This document shows positions 37,639-46,201 of a DNA stretch of 64,000 nucleotides, in pieces. Below the pieces are notes generated by a model. The model was given only the letters and a program-made list of their open reading frames with translations. It did not search any database and was not told the DNA's origin. How positions within the stretch are numbered: the first letter of the stretch is position 1; the number at the start of each line of letters is the position of its first letter. Location: positions 512,645 to 576,644 of the forward strand of contig NZ_VTRU01000002.1 of the NCBI RefSeq assembly GCF_008274625.1, given 5' to 3'. This DNA is from Chryseobacterium panacisoli (GTDB lineage: Bacteria; Bacteroidota; Bacteroidia; Flavobacteriales; Weeksellaceae). Position numbers and translations under genes: made by a program.

Positions 37639-37917
37639 AAATATATCGTCCACATCACTCATTCTCATCATCACAGATCTTGCATAGGAACAGTGCGGAT
37701 ATACTTTCCAGTTGTTTTCTCTGGCAAATTTGATGGCTTCTTCCACTAAAAATTTCCCCATTCCTCTCCCTTCAAATTCAGGATGTACCAATACAAAAGA
37801 GATAATGAATTTATGATCTTCAGGGAAAATAGTATAGGTAAGCCTGCCTACTTCTTTTATTTCGTTATTTAGGGTAAGAACTCCGCCGTTTCCGGATTTA
37901 TTGTTTTCAAATTTCAT
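37627..37917 (-). CDS. Small GNAT-type N-acetyltransferase (YjdJ-like)
   Basis: 96 residues from the ATG at 37917; an upstream extension is hydrophobic, non-conserved-looking and begins in the spacer. The GNAT acetyl-CoA loop is HPEFEGRGMGKFLVEEAIKFARENNWKV, followed by YPHCSYARSVM, as in the short COG2388 acetyltransferases. The substrate is unknown. It overlaps the convergent glycosyltransferase gene by 12 bases. Confidence 0.85.
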   Translation of the reverse strand: MKFENNKSGNGGVLTLNNEIKEVGRLTYTIFPEDHKFIISFVLVHPEFEGRGMGKFLVEEAIKFARENNWKVYPHCSYARSVMMRMSDVDDIFLKN

Positions 37918-37962
37918 AATGCTGAACTTTAAGATTAAAGATACAAAAATTGCACCGACCTT

Positions 37963-37984
37963 TGCATAAGCAATAAGCAATGGT
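37963..37984. repeat. AATAAGC-type micro-repeat
   Basis: GCATAAGCAATAAGCAATGG: a 7-base word repeated. The same word pair occurs at 45671-45686, in front of the OsmC gene. Confidence 0.4.
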
Positions 37985-38048
37985 CAATTTATGATACTGC
38001 AACTTCTCGATTGACAATTCACTTGCGAAGCAAAATTGACTATTGACT

Positions 38049-38798
38049 TTAATTGTCTTTCCCTGTATAGTAGTTGTAATCTTTAATAATCACATTGATA
38101 AACTGTCTTTCCGTCATTTTAGTAGCATCTATTTCCAGTTTCAGAATACTTTTAATTTTCTCAGACAGCTTACTGATGATCTGGCGGTCGTCTACTTTCA
38201 ACGCTTTGGTATAATTATCTTTGATGATTCTCATATCGTTATCGCTCAAAGCAATGACTTGTGGAAAAGAAGGAATATAATCTTCGTGGATATTCTCAAG
38301 GATTGTATGCGAGATGTTGATATTGTTTTTGAGGGAAATGACAGCAGTTCCGGAAGCAATATCACCTAAGCGCTGGTTGTTTTTAGAAACAATCATAGAG
38401 ATAAGCCCTATAACTCCGGCGAATGAAACATCAACAATTCTGAAAACCCAGCGGATCATATAATCGGCAAAACTGGCCTGATAACCGTCAATCTTTACCA
38501 CTTTGATTTTCATCAGCTTTTTACCGGGTGTCTGGCCTTCCATTAAGCTTTCCAATACAAGAGGGTAAATGTAAATGGGGAAAGTAAGAATAACATATAC
38601 AGCTCTTATAGACCATTCATCAAGGCCGTTTAATAAATATCCCAGGTCAAAAACATTGAAGAACAGATACAGGATAATTACCACATAAGCAATCCTGATC
38701 AGAAGATCAATAATGAAGGCAAGCATCCTTTCTCCTACGCCTGCAATATTAAAATTAATATTTACATTTTGTGAGGTATTTATCGCAATTTGAGACAT
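38049..38798 (-). CDS. RDD-family membrane protein
   Basis: 249 residues. The RDD domain (about 15-160) has GVGERMLAFIIDLLIR at the start (the Arg-Asp-Asp pattern reduced to IDLLIR), a second helix pair with SLMEGQTPGKKLMKIKVVKIDG and a third near VDVSFAGVIGLISMIV. The soluble C-terminal tail (160-249) is charged. Function of the family is poorly known (transport or envelope). It is divergent, by only 28 bases, from the SpoIIM gene of the MoxR block, a conserved neighbourhood in flavobacteria. Confidence 0.92.
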   Translation of the reverse strand: MSQIAINTSQNVNINFNIAGVGERMLAFIIDLLIRIAYVVIILYLFFNVFDLGYLLNGLDEWSIRAVYVILTFPIYIYPLVLESLMEGQTPGKKLMKIKVVKIDGYQASFADYMIRWVFRIVDVSFAGVIGLISMIVSKNNQRLGDIASGTAVISLKNNINISHTILENIHEDYIPSFPQVIALSDNDMRIIKDNYTKALKVDDRQIISKLSEKIKSILKLEIDATKMTERQFINVIIKDYNYYTGKDN

Positions 38799-38826
38799 AT
38801 TTTTTATTATTTTAGCCTTAACAATT

Positions 38827-39810
38827 ATGAGAGAGGTTTATTTCATTAAACAAAATAAAGAAAAATGGTTGGGAATAGAACAGGTTATTCAAGGTAAAAT
38901 TAAAAAAAATCCTGATGACCTGTCTTCATTGTATATTAATCTGATCAATGATCTTTCTTTTGCCCAGACCTATTACCCGAAAAGCAATACGACAGTTTAC
39001 CTGAATCATTTATCTGCCCAGATTTTCCAGAAGATCTATAAAACGAAAAGGGTAGAGGAGAACAGGCTGGTTTATTTTTTCAAAACTGAAGTTCCGCTGC
39101 TGATGTATCAATATAGGAGATATCTGATGTATGCTTTTCTCTTTTTCATTTTATTTACCTCCATAGGAGTGCTTTCTGCCATTTATGATAAAGACTTTGT
39201 CAATATTATTCTGGGTGAAGGCTACGTAAATGAAACCATTGAAAATATTAAGCATAATAATGCAGTAGGAGTTTATCAGAGTGGTAGCACATGGGGAAGT
39301 ACCATCGGGATTATTTTTAATAATATCCAGGTAGGAGCAAAACTGTATATTTACGGAATTGCAGGAGGAGTAGGAACATTGTTTGCATTGCTCTCCAACA
39401 GTGTGATGCTGGGCGCTTTCCAATACTTTTTCTATGATTACGGAGCATTGAAAGACAGTGCGAGAGGAATATGGCTTCACGGAGTTTTTGAAATTTTTGC
39501 AATGGTTGTGGAAGCAATGTGCGGACTGATCCTGGGAGCATCTATTTTATTTCCGAGAACGTTTTCAAGGTTTAATTCTTTTAAAAAAGGATTTAAAGAT
39601 TCATTTAAAATATTTTTAAGTACAGTTCCTTTTACTATTTGTGCTGGGATTATAGAAGGTTACGTTACAAGACATGCTTTGAAGATGCCTTTGTTTCTGA
39701 ACCTGGTCATTATTTTTGGCTCACTGGCAATTATAGGATTTTACTATTTTGTATATCCGTCTATTGTTTACAAAAAAACTAATAAACACATCAATGATAC
39801 AATTGTATAA
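38827..39810 (+). CDS. SpoIIM-family (stage II sporulation M-like) membrane protein
   Basis: 327 residues. A soluble N-terminal helical domain (with WLGIEQVIQGKIKKNPDDLSSLY) precedes about five or six membrane helices, including HGVFEIFAMVVEAMCGLILGA, the conserved DUF95/SpoIIM segment. The organism does not sporulate. In Bacteroidota the family accompanies RDD, DUF4129, MoxR and DUF58 genes. It overlaps the next gene by 17 bases. Confidence 0.9.
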   Translation: MREVYFIKQNKEKWLGIEQVIQGKIKKNPDDLSSLYINLINDLSFAQTYYPKSNTTVYLNHLSAQIFQKIYKTKRVEENRLVYFFKTEVPLLMYQYRRYLMYAFLFFILFTSIGVLSAIYDKDFVNIILGEGYVNETIENIKHNNAVGVYQSGSTWGSTIGIIFNNIQVGAKLYIYGIAGGVGTLFALLSNSVMLGAFQYFFYDYGALKDSARGIWLHGVFEIFAMVVEAMCGLILGASILFPRTFSRFNSFKKGFKDSFKIFLSTVPFTICAGIIEGYVTRHALKMPLFLNLVIIFGSLAIIGFYYFVYPSIVYKKTNKHINDTIV

Positions 39811-40756
39811 AAAAAGAGATTTTGGAAACTTTATCAGCGATAGTTTTAATTTCTTCAAAATATACGGGAAGAATTATTTTAAAAACTATATTCTGATCAA
39901 TGGCTTGCTTTTGATTTTAATGGTAACCGTTATGATCTTCGGATATAAAGAACTCTTTTCTCAGATCTTCGGTTCCAATCTGGGAGGCGAAACGTATTAT
40001 TTTGAACAGTATTTTTCGGATAATGCCGGTATGCTGATTACAGTAGGATTACTCACTTTCCTGCTTTTTATGGTTCTGATGATTGTCAATTATCTGTATC
40101 CCGTTTTTTATTTAAAAAGAATTGCGCAAGGTGCACAAAAAATAAAAGCCGATGAAATTCTGAATGATTTTAAAAGCAATGCAGGGAGAATCGCTAAGCT
40201 GTGCCTTGGGATGATCTTTATTGTTACCCCGGCGATTTTGTTTGTGGTAGGGTTTTCTTACCTTCTTATTTTCATTATTATCGGATTGTTTCTGATCCTG
40301 CTTCTTTACCCAACGATATTCAATTTCACTACATTTTTAATGTATGATTATTTTAATTCGGACAGGGGTTTCTGGGGAAGTTTGAGCTATGCATTAAGAT
40401 CACAGTTTTCTTATCCGAACGGGAGTGAGAAATCACCCTACTGGAAATATTGGGGATCCGCTTTTGTGATGTTTATTATTATTTACATGATAACATCTAT
40501 ATTCACATTTATTCCGATGATATTCTTTTACGGATCGCTTCTTACCTCTACACCGGACGGAAATTTTGAGCAGAACCCTTTTACCGGAACTGCCGGTATT
40601 TTGTTTTTTGTATTCTATGGAGTTTCAATGCTGATTTCATTTTTTCTTTCAAATCTGATGTATGTAAATGCGGGATTGATGTATTACGACAGCAGAACAG
40701 ATCTTCATCAGAAAGTAGAACTTGCAGAAATAGACACGATTGGAATCAATGAATAA
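39794..40756 (+). CDS. Membrane protein of the MoxR block, unknown family
   Basis: 320 residues from the ATG at 39794; the longer frame starts 45 bases upstream inside the SpoIIM gene. Six or so membrane helices with a cytosolic start YKKRDFGNFISDSFNFFKIYGKNYFKNY. The layout resembles glycerophosphodiester-phosphodiesterase membrane domains, but no motif proves it. It overlaps the preceding gene by 17 and the following gene by 8 bases, so it is an integral member of the operon. Confidence 0.8.
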   Translation: MIQLYKKRDFGNFISDSFNFFKIYGKNYFKNYILINGLLLILMVTVMIFGYKELFSQIFGSNLGGETYYFEQYFSDNAGMLITVGLLTFLLFMVLMIVNYLYPVFYLKRIAQGAQKIKADEILNDFKSNAGRIAKLCLGMIFIVTPAILFVVGFSYLLIFIIIGLFLILLLYPTIFNFTTFLMYDYFNSDRGFWGSLSYALRSQFSYPNGSEKSPYWKYWGSAFVMFIIIYMITSIFTFIPMIFFYGSLLTSTPDGNFEQNPFTGTAGILFFVFYGVSMLISFFLSNLMYVNAGLMYYDSRTDLHQKVELAEIDTIGINE

Positions 40757-41537
40757 AATTTTCCTTTTTTTATTGTTTTTTCTTTCTCTTGGGCTGGTTC
40801 AGGCTCAGGACGATAATCCTGCTGATGATCTGGTAGATTCATTGTATACAACCGGGCATTACAGAAATATGCTGAGGGCAGATTCTGTGCTGATGAAAAA
40901 CCCGGTATCAGAGAACGCAGCTTATCCAAAAACATTCAAAGAAAACATTCCATCAAGATATAAAGGAAATGAATTTGATTATTCGGTATCAAAGCCGCGA
41001 GAATCTTTCTTTCAAAAGCTGATGCGAAAGCTCAATCAGATTATACAGGGGATTTTTGGTGAAACAGCATTGACTAAGTCTGCAGAATTTACAACAGTCC
41101 TTATCCGTCTGTTTGCGATTATCCTTGTAGGATTTCTGCTTTATTTCATTATCAAATATATAATGGGAAAAGACGGGAATTTTATTTTTGGTAAAAAGAA
41201 TAAAAAGCTCGACCTCAATGTGCAGGAACTCCATGAGAATATCCATGAAATCAATTTCCCTGAAAGTATTGCGAAGTTTGAACATGCAGGAGATTACCGT
41301 TCAGCGGTCCGTTACCAGTTTCTGTTTATCCTTAAAAAACTGAGTGACAAAAAACTGATCAACTGGAATCCGGAAAAAACGAATAAAGATTATGCCACAG
41401 AGCTGAAAGCTCTCCATCTGAAAAATGATTTTTCTAATCTGTCTTATATTTTTGATTATGTCTGGTATGGAGAATTCAGTATTGAAGAAGAAAGCTATCA
41501 GAAATTTAAAAATCAGTATCAGGCATTTAAACCATAA
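40749..41537 (+). CDS. DUF4129 exported/membrane protein
   Basis: 262 residues from the ATG at 40749, which gives a proper signal peptide (ending LVQAQ). A membrane helix at about 115-140 leads to a cytosolic C-terminal DUF4129 domain (about 175-260, HAGDYRSAVRYQFLFILKKLSDKKLINWNPEKTN, FDYVWYGEFSI). DUF4129 proteins are regular partners of MoxR/DUF58 and often of transglutaminase-like genes. Confidence 0.9.
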   Translation: MNKIFLFLLFFLSLGLVQAQDDNPADDLVDSLYTTGHYRNMLRADSVLMKNPVSENAAYPKTFKENIPSRYKGNEFDYSVSKPRESFFQKLMRKLNQIIQGIFGETALTKSAEFTTVLIRLFAIILVGFLLYFIIKYIMGKDGNFIFGKKNKKLDLNVQELHENIHEINFPESIAKFEHAGDYRSAVRYQFLFILKKLSDKKLINWNPEKTNKDYATELKALHLKNDFSNLSYIFDYVWYGEFSIEEESYQKFKNQYQAFKP

Positions 41538-41548
41538 CAATAATAACC

Positions 41549-42706
41549 ATGAATAAAACTTTCAAAACATATGCTGTAATTTTCGTCATTGTGATGATTG
41601 TTCTGGCATTGCTTGAAGTTAACAAAAAAGAAACGACAGACTGGCGTAAGAATTTTGATATCAATGAAAAGTCTCCGTTCGGACTCTTTGTTTTTAATAA
41701 TGAAGCTAAGAATCTTTTTAAAAATAATCTGAAGAAGATTGAACAGATTCCCTATGAATACTACAGTCAGCATAAAAAGGATCCTCACAATATTATTGTT
41801 ATTGAAAATAATTTTGACAAAGAATCCTGGAATAAAATCCTGACCCAGGTATCTGAAGGTTCAGATGCATTCTTAATGGTAGCTCGGATGCCGAAAGAAA
41901 TTTCAGACAGCATTGGATATTATGATTCCGAGATCTCTTTTGAAGAAGAAAATGTACTGAAACTTACCGACAAAAAATATCAGAATGATTTTGCTAAGCT
42001 GGACAAATTTCCATCGGGAAGAGGATTTTCATTCATTAAACCTAAAGTTGAAGTCCTTGGAAAAACGGTGGAGAAAAAGAATACCGATCAGGCCAACTTT
42101 ATCAAAGTAAAGTTTGGAAAAGGATATATTTATGCTCATACCGAACCTCTTTTTCTCACCAATTATTATCTTCTGAAACCCGGGAACGTCAAATATGCAC
42201 AGGATGTGTTTTCATATCTTCCGGATAGAGAAACCATTTGGTTTGTATCCAGCAAGAGTTCAACATCACGGTTCTTTATGAGATTTGTATTGTCAAATCC
42301 GGCTTTAAAGTATGCCTGGTGGGTGCTTTTAGGGGGGCTTATCCTTTTTATTTTCTTTAATGCCAAAAGAAAACAGAGAATAGTCCCGGTAACAGAGCCA
42401 TTAAGGAATACATCTCTGGATTTTGTGAAAAGCATTGGAAATCTGTATCTTCAGGAAGGTGATTTTCATGATATGATGGCCAAGAAGGCACAGTATTTTC
42501 TGAACAAAGTGAGAATGGATCTGTTGATAGATACCCAGAATTTAGATGAAGAATTTGCAAAAAAATTACAGCTGAAAACCGGAAAACCCATGGAGATGAT
42601 CAATGAAGCAATAACGCTTGTGAAAAAAGCTCAGGACCCTTACGCCAGCGTAATGAAGGAAGACCTTACAAGGATCAATAAGCTCCTTGATGAAATATTT
42701 AAATAA
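41549..42706 (+). CDS. DUF4350 membrane protein
   Basis: 385 residues. An N-terminal helix (about 7-22), an exported domain (about 25-245, with DWRKNFDINEKSPFGLFVFN), a membrane helix (about 252-272) and a C-terminal cytosolic helical region (LRNTSLDFVKSIGNLYLQEGDFHDMMAKK). The arrangement and the start sequence are those of DUF4350. It begins 11 bases after the DUF4129 gene. Function is unknown, within the MoxR system. Confidence 0.9.
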   Translation: MNKTFKTYAVIFVIVMIVLALLEVNKKETTDWRKNFDINEKSPFGLFVFNNEAKNLFKNNLKKIEQIPYEYYSQHKKDPHNIIVIENNFDKESWNKILTQVSEGSDAFLMVARMPKEISDSIGYYDSEISFEEENVLKLTDKKYQNDFAKLDKFPSGRGFSFIKPKVEVLGKTVEKKNTDQANFIKVKFGKGYIYAHTEPLFLTNYYLLKPGNVKYAQDVFSYLPDRETIWFVSSKSSTSRFFMRFVLSNPALKYAWWVLLGGLILFIFFNAKRKQRIVPVTEPLRNTSLDFVKSIGNLYLQEGDFHDMMAKKAQYFLNKVRMDLLIDTQNLDEEFAKKLQLKTGKPMEMINEAITLVKKAQDPYASVMKEDLTRINKLLDEIFK

Positions 42707-42815
42707 TACAACAATATAATGATGTAACAATTACCAATGCTGATAATGACTTTTCTAGGAAAAGATTTAATTATTACATTGACACCATTGTTAGATCGGC
42801 AAATTAAAATTTATT

Positions 42816-43847
42816 ATGGAAAACTTTGATAACCAAAATATAGAAAACCAAAGCGCTATCAATCTTAACAAACAGGAAGAACAGTTTCAGTCAAGAATCG
42901 ATATGATTGAACTTCGTGCAAGCCTGGAGAAAGTGAAATCTGAGATCGGAAAAGTAATTGTAGGGCAGGAGAAGATGATTGAACATCTTTTGGCAGCACT
43001 ACTTTCAAACGGTCACGTTTTGATTGAAGGAGTTCCGGGAGTAGCAAAGACAATCACCGCAAAATTATTAGCCAAAACCATTGATGTAGGTTTCAGCAGA
43101 ATTCAGTTTACTCCGGATCTGATGCCTTCCGATATTTTGGGAACCTCTGTATTCAATGTGAAAAATTCAGAATTTGAATTTAAAAAAGGACCAATCTTCT
43201 CCAATTTTATCCTGATTGATGAGATCAACAGATCGCCGGCAAAAACACAGTCTGCATTATTTGAAGTAATGGAAGAACGGCAGATTACGATGGATGGGAC
43301 CCGCTATGTTCTGGAAGAACCTTTTCTTGTTATCGCTACACAAAACCCTATAGAGCATGAGGGAACGTACAGACTTCCGGAAGCTCAGCTGGATCGTTTC
43401 TTATTCAAAATTAATGTAGGATATCCTACTCTTGAGCAGGAAATCGCGATCATTAAGAATCAGCACGAAAGTAAGAAAGAAGATAAAACAGAAGGGGTAA
43501 ACCGCGTGATCACAGCTGGACAGCTGAAAAACTACCAGCATCTGGTAAAAGAAATCATTGTGGAAAGCCAGCTGATGGAATATATTGCGAAGATTATCAT
43601 CAACACAAGAGAAAACCAATTCTTATATCTGGGGGCTTCACCGAGAGCATCACTGGCACTTCTTACTGCATCAAAAGCATTTGCAGCTCTGAGAGGACGA
43701 GATTTCGTGACTCCTGAAGATATTAAAGAAGCAAGCTACGCTGTTTTAAGACACAGAGTAATTGTATCTCCGGAAAGAGAAATGGAAGGTCTTACTGCAG
43801 ATGAAATTATCCGTCAGATTTTAGAAGGAATAGAGATTCCTAGGTAG
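42816..43847 (+). CDS. MoxR-family AAA+ ATPase
   Basis: 343 residues. Walker A is GVPGVAKT (about 72-79), Walker B is ILIDEINRSPAKTQSALFEVMEE, and sensor 1 is VIATQNPIEHEGTYRLPEAQLDRFLF, followed by the lid domain with GASPRASLALL. MoxR ATPases act as chaperones that assemble or activate vWA-domain proteins, here probably the DUF58 protein two genes downstream. A 109-base spacer precedes it in an otherwise tightly packed operon. Confidence 0.96.
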   Translation: MENFDNQNIENQSAINLNKQEEQFQSRIDMIELRASLEKVKSEIGKVIVGQEKMIEHLLAALLSNGHVLIEGVPGVAKTITAKLLAKTIDVGFSRIQFTPDLMPSDILGTSVFNVKNSEFEFKKGPIFSNFILIDEINRSPAKTQSALFEVMEERQITMDGTRYVLEEPFLVIATQNPIEHEGTYRLPEAQLDRFLFKINVGYPTLEQEIAIIKNQHESKKEDKTEGVNRVITAGQLKNYQHLVKEIIVESQLMEYIAKIIINTRENQFLYLGASPRASLALLTASKAFAALRGRDFVTPEDIKEASYAVLRHRVIVSPEREMEGLTADEIIRQILEGIEIPR

Positions 43848-43849
43848 GG

Positions 43850-43886
43850 AGCAGATAATAGGTGGCAGGTAGCAGGTGATAGTGAG
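43850..43886. repeat. GCAGGTAGCAGG-type micro-repeat
   Basis: AGCAGATAATAGGTGGCAGG then TAGCAGGTGATAG: tandem variants of AGCAGGT. The related GCAACCTGCAACCC (opposite orientation) lies on the other side of the four-helix-bundle gene at 44321-44334. Confidence 0.45.
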
Positions 43887-43918
43887 TGAGTGCTTAAATA
43901 GTTACAAAATTATTATAT

Positions 43919-44272
43919 ATGGCAAACTTTAAAGAGCTTGTAGTCTGGCAAAAATCTATTGATTTTGTGACTGAAATTTATAGAATTACTGAAGCTTTTC
44001 CTAAAACTGAAATCTATGGATTAGTATCACAAATCAGACGAGCTGCAGTTTCTATACCATCTAATATTGCCGAAGGAAACTCAAGACGAAGTAAACCAGA
44101 TTATCTACAATTTTTAAAAATATCAAGAGGCAGTTGTGCAGAAGTGGAAACACAATTAATTATTTCAAAAAATCTTAACTTTTTACATGAAAGTGAGTAC
44201 TTAGAATTAAATGAAAGGATTATTGAAATATCTAAAATGTTGAATGGCTTAATAAACGCTCTCCAAGAATAA
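43919..44272 (+). CDS. Four-helix-bundle protein (23S rRNA intervening-sequence family)
   Basis: 117 residues with the family pattern LVVWQKSIDFVTEIYRIT, FPKTEIYGLVSQIRRAAVSI, SNIAEGNSRR, DYLQFLKISRGSCAEVETQL. Such proteins are related to those encoded in 23S rRNA intervening sequences and to the Avd protein of diversity-generating retroelements. Their role is unknown. It sits between MoxR and DUF58, is bordered by micro-repeats on both sides, and so looks like an insertion into the operon. A paralogue is at 52945-53328. Confidence 0.9.
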   Translation: MANFKELVVWQKSIDFVTEIYRITEAFPKTEIYGLVSQIRRAAVSIPSNIAEGNSRRSKPDYLQFLKISRGSCAEVETQLIISKNLNFLHESEYLELNERIIEISKMLNGLINALQE

Positions 44273-44339
44273 TAATGAAAGAGATCAAGCTAATAAACGT
44301 CCACCTAAAACCTTTTATCTGCAACCTGCAACCCAACTA

Positions 44340-45662
44340 ATGAAAAACTTATACATCAATACACGTTTCTTTTTTACACTCATCGGAGTGGGGATTCTGT
44401 ATGTCCTGGCATTTTTCTTTCCGGTACTGATGTGGGCAGCCCATATCGCACTCCTGATTTGTTTTCTGGCCGCAATGGTAGATTTTCTGTTGCTTTTTAA
44501 TCAAAAGAATGCATTACAGGTTCAAAGAATTCTGCCGGAAAAACTCTCCAACGGAGATGAGAATTTTGTGAAAATTGATATTAAAAATAATTACAGCTTT
44601 ACCATATCCACTAAGATTATTGATGAAATTCCGTTCCAGTTTCAGAAAAGAGACTTTTTGATTGAAAAGCAGATTGCTTCAGGTGCAAATACATTCTTTC
44701 AATATTCATTAGAACCTAAGGAAAGAGGAGAATATCATTTCGGAGGTTTGAATATTTATGCATCTTCACCATTAGGTTTGATTTCAAAAAGATTTGTTTT
44801 TCAGAAGGATGCTATGTTGCCATCTTATCCATCGTTTATCCATCTCAGAAAATATGAGCTGATGGCCATTCAAAGTGAATTTTTATTGGGTGGAATCAAA
44901 AGAGTCAGAAAGCTGGGACATACCATGGAATTTGAGCAGATCAAAGAATATGTTCCCGGAGATGATATCAGAACGATCAACTGGAAAGCGACATCAAAGA
45001 CGAACCGTTTGATGGTTAATCAGTTTCAGGATGAAAAATCACAGCGTATTTTTATGCTGATTGATAAAGGAAGAACTATGAAAATGCCTTTCAATGGATT
45101 AAGCTTACTGGATTATTCCATTAATGCAACAATGGCACTCTCTCACATTATTTTGAGAAAAGGAGACAGAGCCGGTATGATGACCTTTTCCAAGAAAGCT
45201 GAAAATAAAATTGCCGCCGATAATAAATCAGGACAGCTTAAAAAAATCTCCGAAGCACTTTATAATATTAAAACAGATTTCTTTGAAAGTGATTTCAACC
45301 GTTTGTATCAGGATGTAAAATATTCCATTAATCAAAGAAGCCTAATTCTGCTTTTTACCAACTTTGAAACATTGGACGGATTGAACCGGCAGCTGAAATA
45401 TCTACGTGGAATTGCTAAAAATCATTTGCTGGTAGTTGTATTCTTCAAAAATTCGGAATTGCAGACGCTGATCAACAAAAATCCTGAAAATATGCAGGAA
45501 ATCTATGATGAGATCATTGCTGAGAAATTTGAATTTGAAAAGAAACTGATCATTCAGGAACTTCGCAAATATGGAATCTATACCGTATATACACTTCCGG
45601 AAAATTTGAATATCGATGTTATTAATAAATATCTTGAGATAAAAGCGAGAGGAATTTTATAA
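44340..45662 (+). CDS. DUF58 domain protein (vWA-like)
   Basis: 440 residues. Two N-terminal membrane helices (about 10-50) precede a beta domain and the DUF58 signature EYVPGDDIRTINWKATSKTNRLMVNQFQ (about 205-232), after which comes a vWA-like fold beginning RIFMLIDKGRTM. The classic MIDAS DxSxS is changed to DKGRT. It is the expected client of the MoxR ATPase. Function in the envelope is inferred from the family. Confidence 0.92.
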   Translation: MKNLYINTRFFFTLIGVGILYVLAFFFPVLMWAAHIALLICFLAAMVDFLLLFNQKNALQVQRILPEKLSNGDENFVKIDIKNNYSFTISTKIIDEIPFQFQKRDFLIEKQIASGANTFFQYSLEPKERGEYHFGGLNIYASSPLGLISKRFVFQKDAMLPSYPSFIHLRKYELMAIQSEFLLGGIKRVRKLGHTMEFEQIKEYVPGDDIRTINWKATSKTNRLMVNQFQDEKSQRIFMLIDKGRTMKMPFNGLSLLDYSINATMALSHIILRKGDRAGMMTFSKKAENKIAADNKSGQLKKISEALYNIKTDFFESDFNRLYQDVKYSINQRSLILLFTNFETLDGLNRQLKYLRGIAKNHLLVVVFFKNSELQTLINKNPENMQEIYDEIIAEKFEFEKKLIIQELRKYGIYTVYTLPENLNIDVINKYLEIKARGIL

Positions 45663-45689
45663 CTTTGCAGAAGCAATAAGCAATAAATA

Positions 45690-46109
45690 ATGAAAATTAC
45701 ACTTAACAGAATAAACGACGATTTTTTATTTGAATGTACAAATGCACAAGGGAATTCTATTCTTTTGGATAATACTTCCCAGCCGGGAGCAAAAGGCGTT
45801 TCTCCAATGGAAAGTGTACTGATGGCAGTCGCGGGCTGCAGTGGAATTGATGTGGTTTCTATTTTAAAGAAGCAGCGTCAGGATATCAAAAGTTTTCAGG
45901 CAGAAGTAGAAGGTGAAAGAGTACAGGTAGATGAAGCAAAACCTTTTAAATCCATTAATGTTAAGTTCCTTTTAGAAGGAGAAATTGATCCTAAAAAAGC
46001 ATTAAAGGCAGCAGAGCTTTCTTTTGAAAAATACTGTTCCGTATCAAAAACGCTGGAACCGAATGTAGAAATCGGATATGAAGTCTATGTGAACGGAGAA
46101 AAAATTTAA
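45690..46109 (+). CDS. OsmC-family peroxiredoxin-like protein
   Basis: 139 residues. The two reactive cysteines are in AVAGCSGIDVVSIL (Cys50 region) and EKYCSVSKTL, as in OsmC/YhfA proteins that reduce organic hydroperoxides or handle thiol compounds. It is 27 bases after DUF58 and followed by a terminator, so it is the last gene of the block. A repeated AATAAGC word fills the gap. Confidence 0.92.
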   Translation: MKITLNRINDDFLFECTNAQGNSILLDNTSQPGAKGVSPMESVLMAVAGCSGIDVVSILKKQRQDIKSFQAEVEGERVQVDEAKPFKSINVKFLLEGEIDPKKALKAAELSFEKYCSVSKTLEPNVEIGYEVYVNGEKI

Positions 46110-46129
46110 TCTCTTATTAAAAAAATAGG

Positions 46130-46158
46130 AAAAGCCGGATGATTCATCCGGCTTTTTT
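46130..46158. terminator. Terminator after the MoxR block
   Basis: AAAAGCCGGAT (46130-46140) pairs perfectly with ATCCGGCTTTT (46146-46156), with T run and a matching A run on the left, so it can also end the convergent glucosidase transcript. Confidence 0.88.
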
Positions 46159-46164
46159 ATGGCT

Positions 46165-46192
46165 CATTACCTATTATTCATTACCTATTATT
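46165..46192. repeat. Two tandem 14-base units
   Basis: CATTACCTATTATT at 46165-46178 is repeated exactly at 46179-46192, followed by CATTGCTG. The word resembles TTACCCATTACC at 63764-63784. Confidence 0.7.
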
Positions 46193-46201
46193 CATTGCTG
46201 A

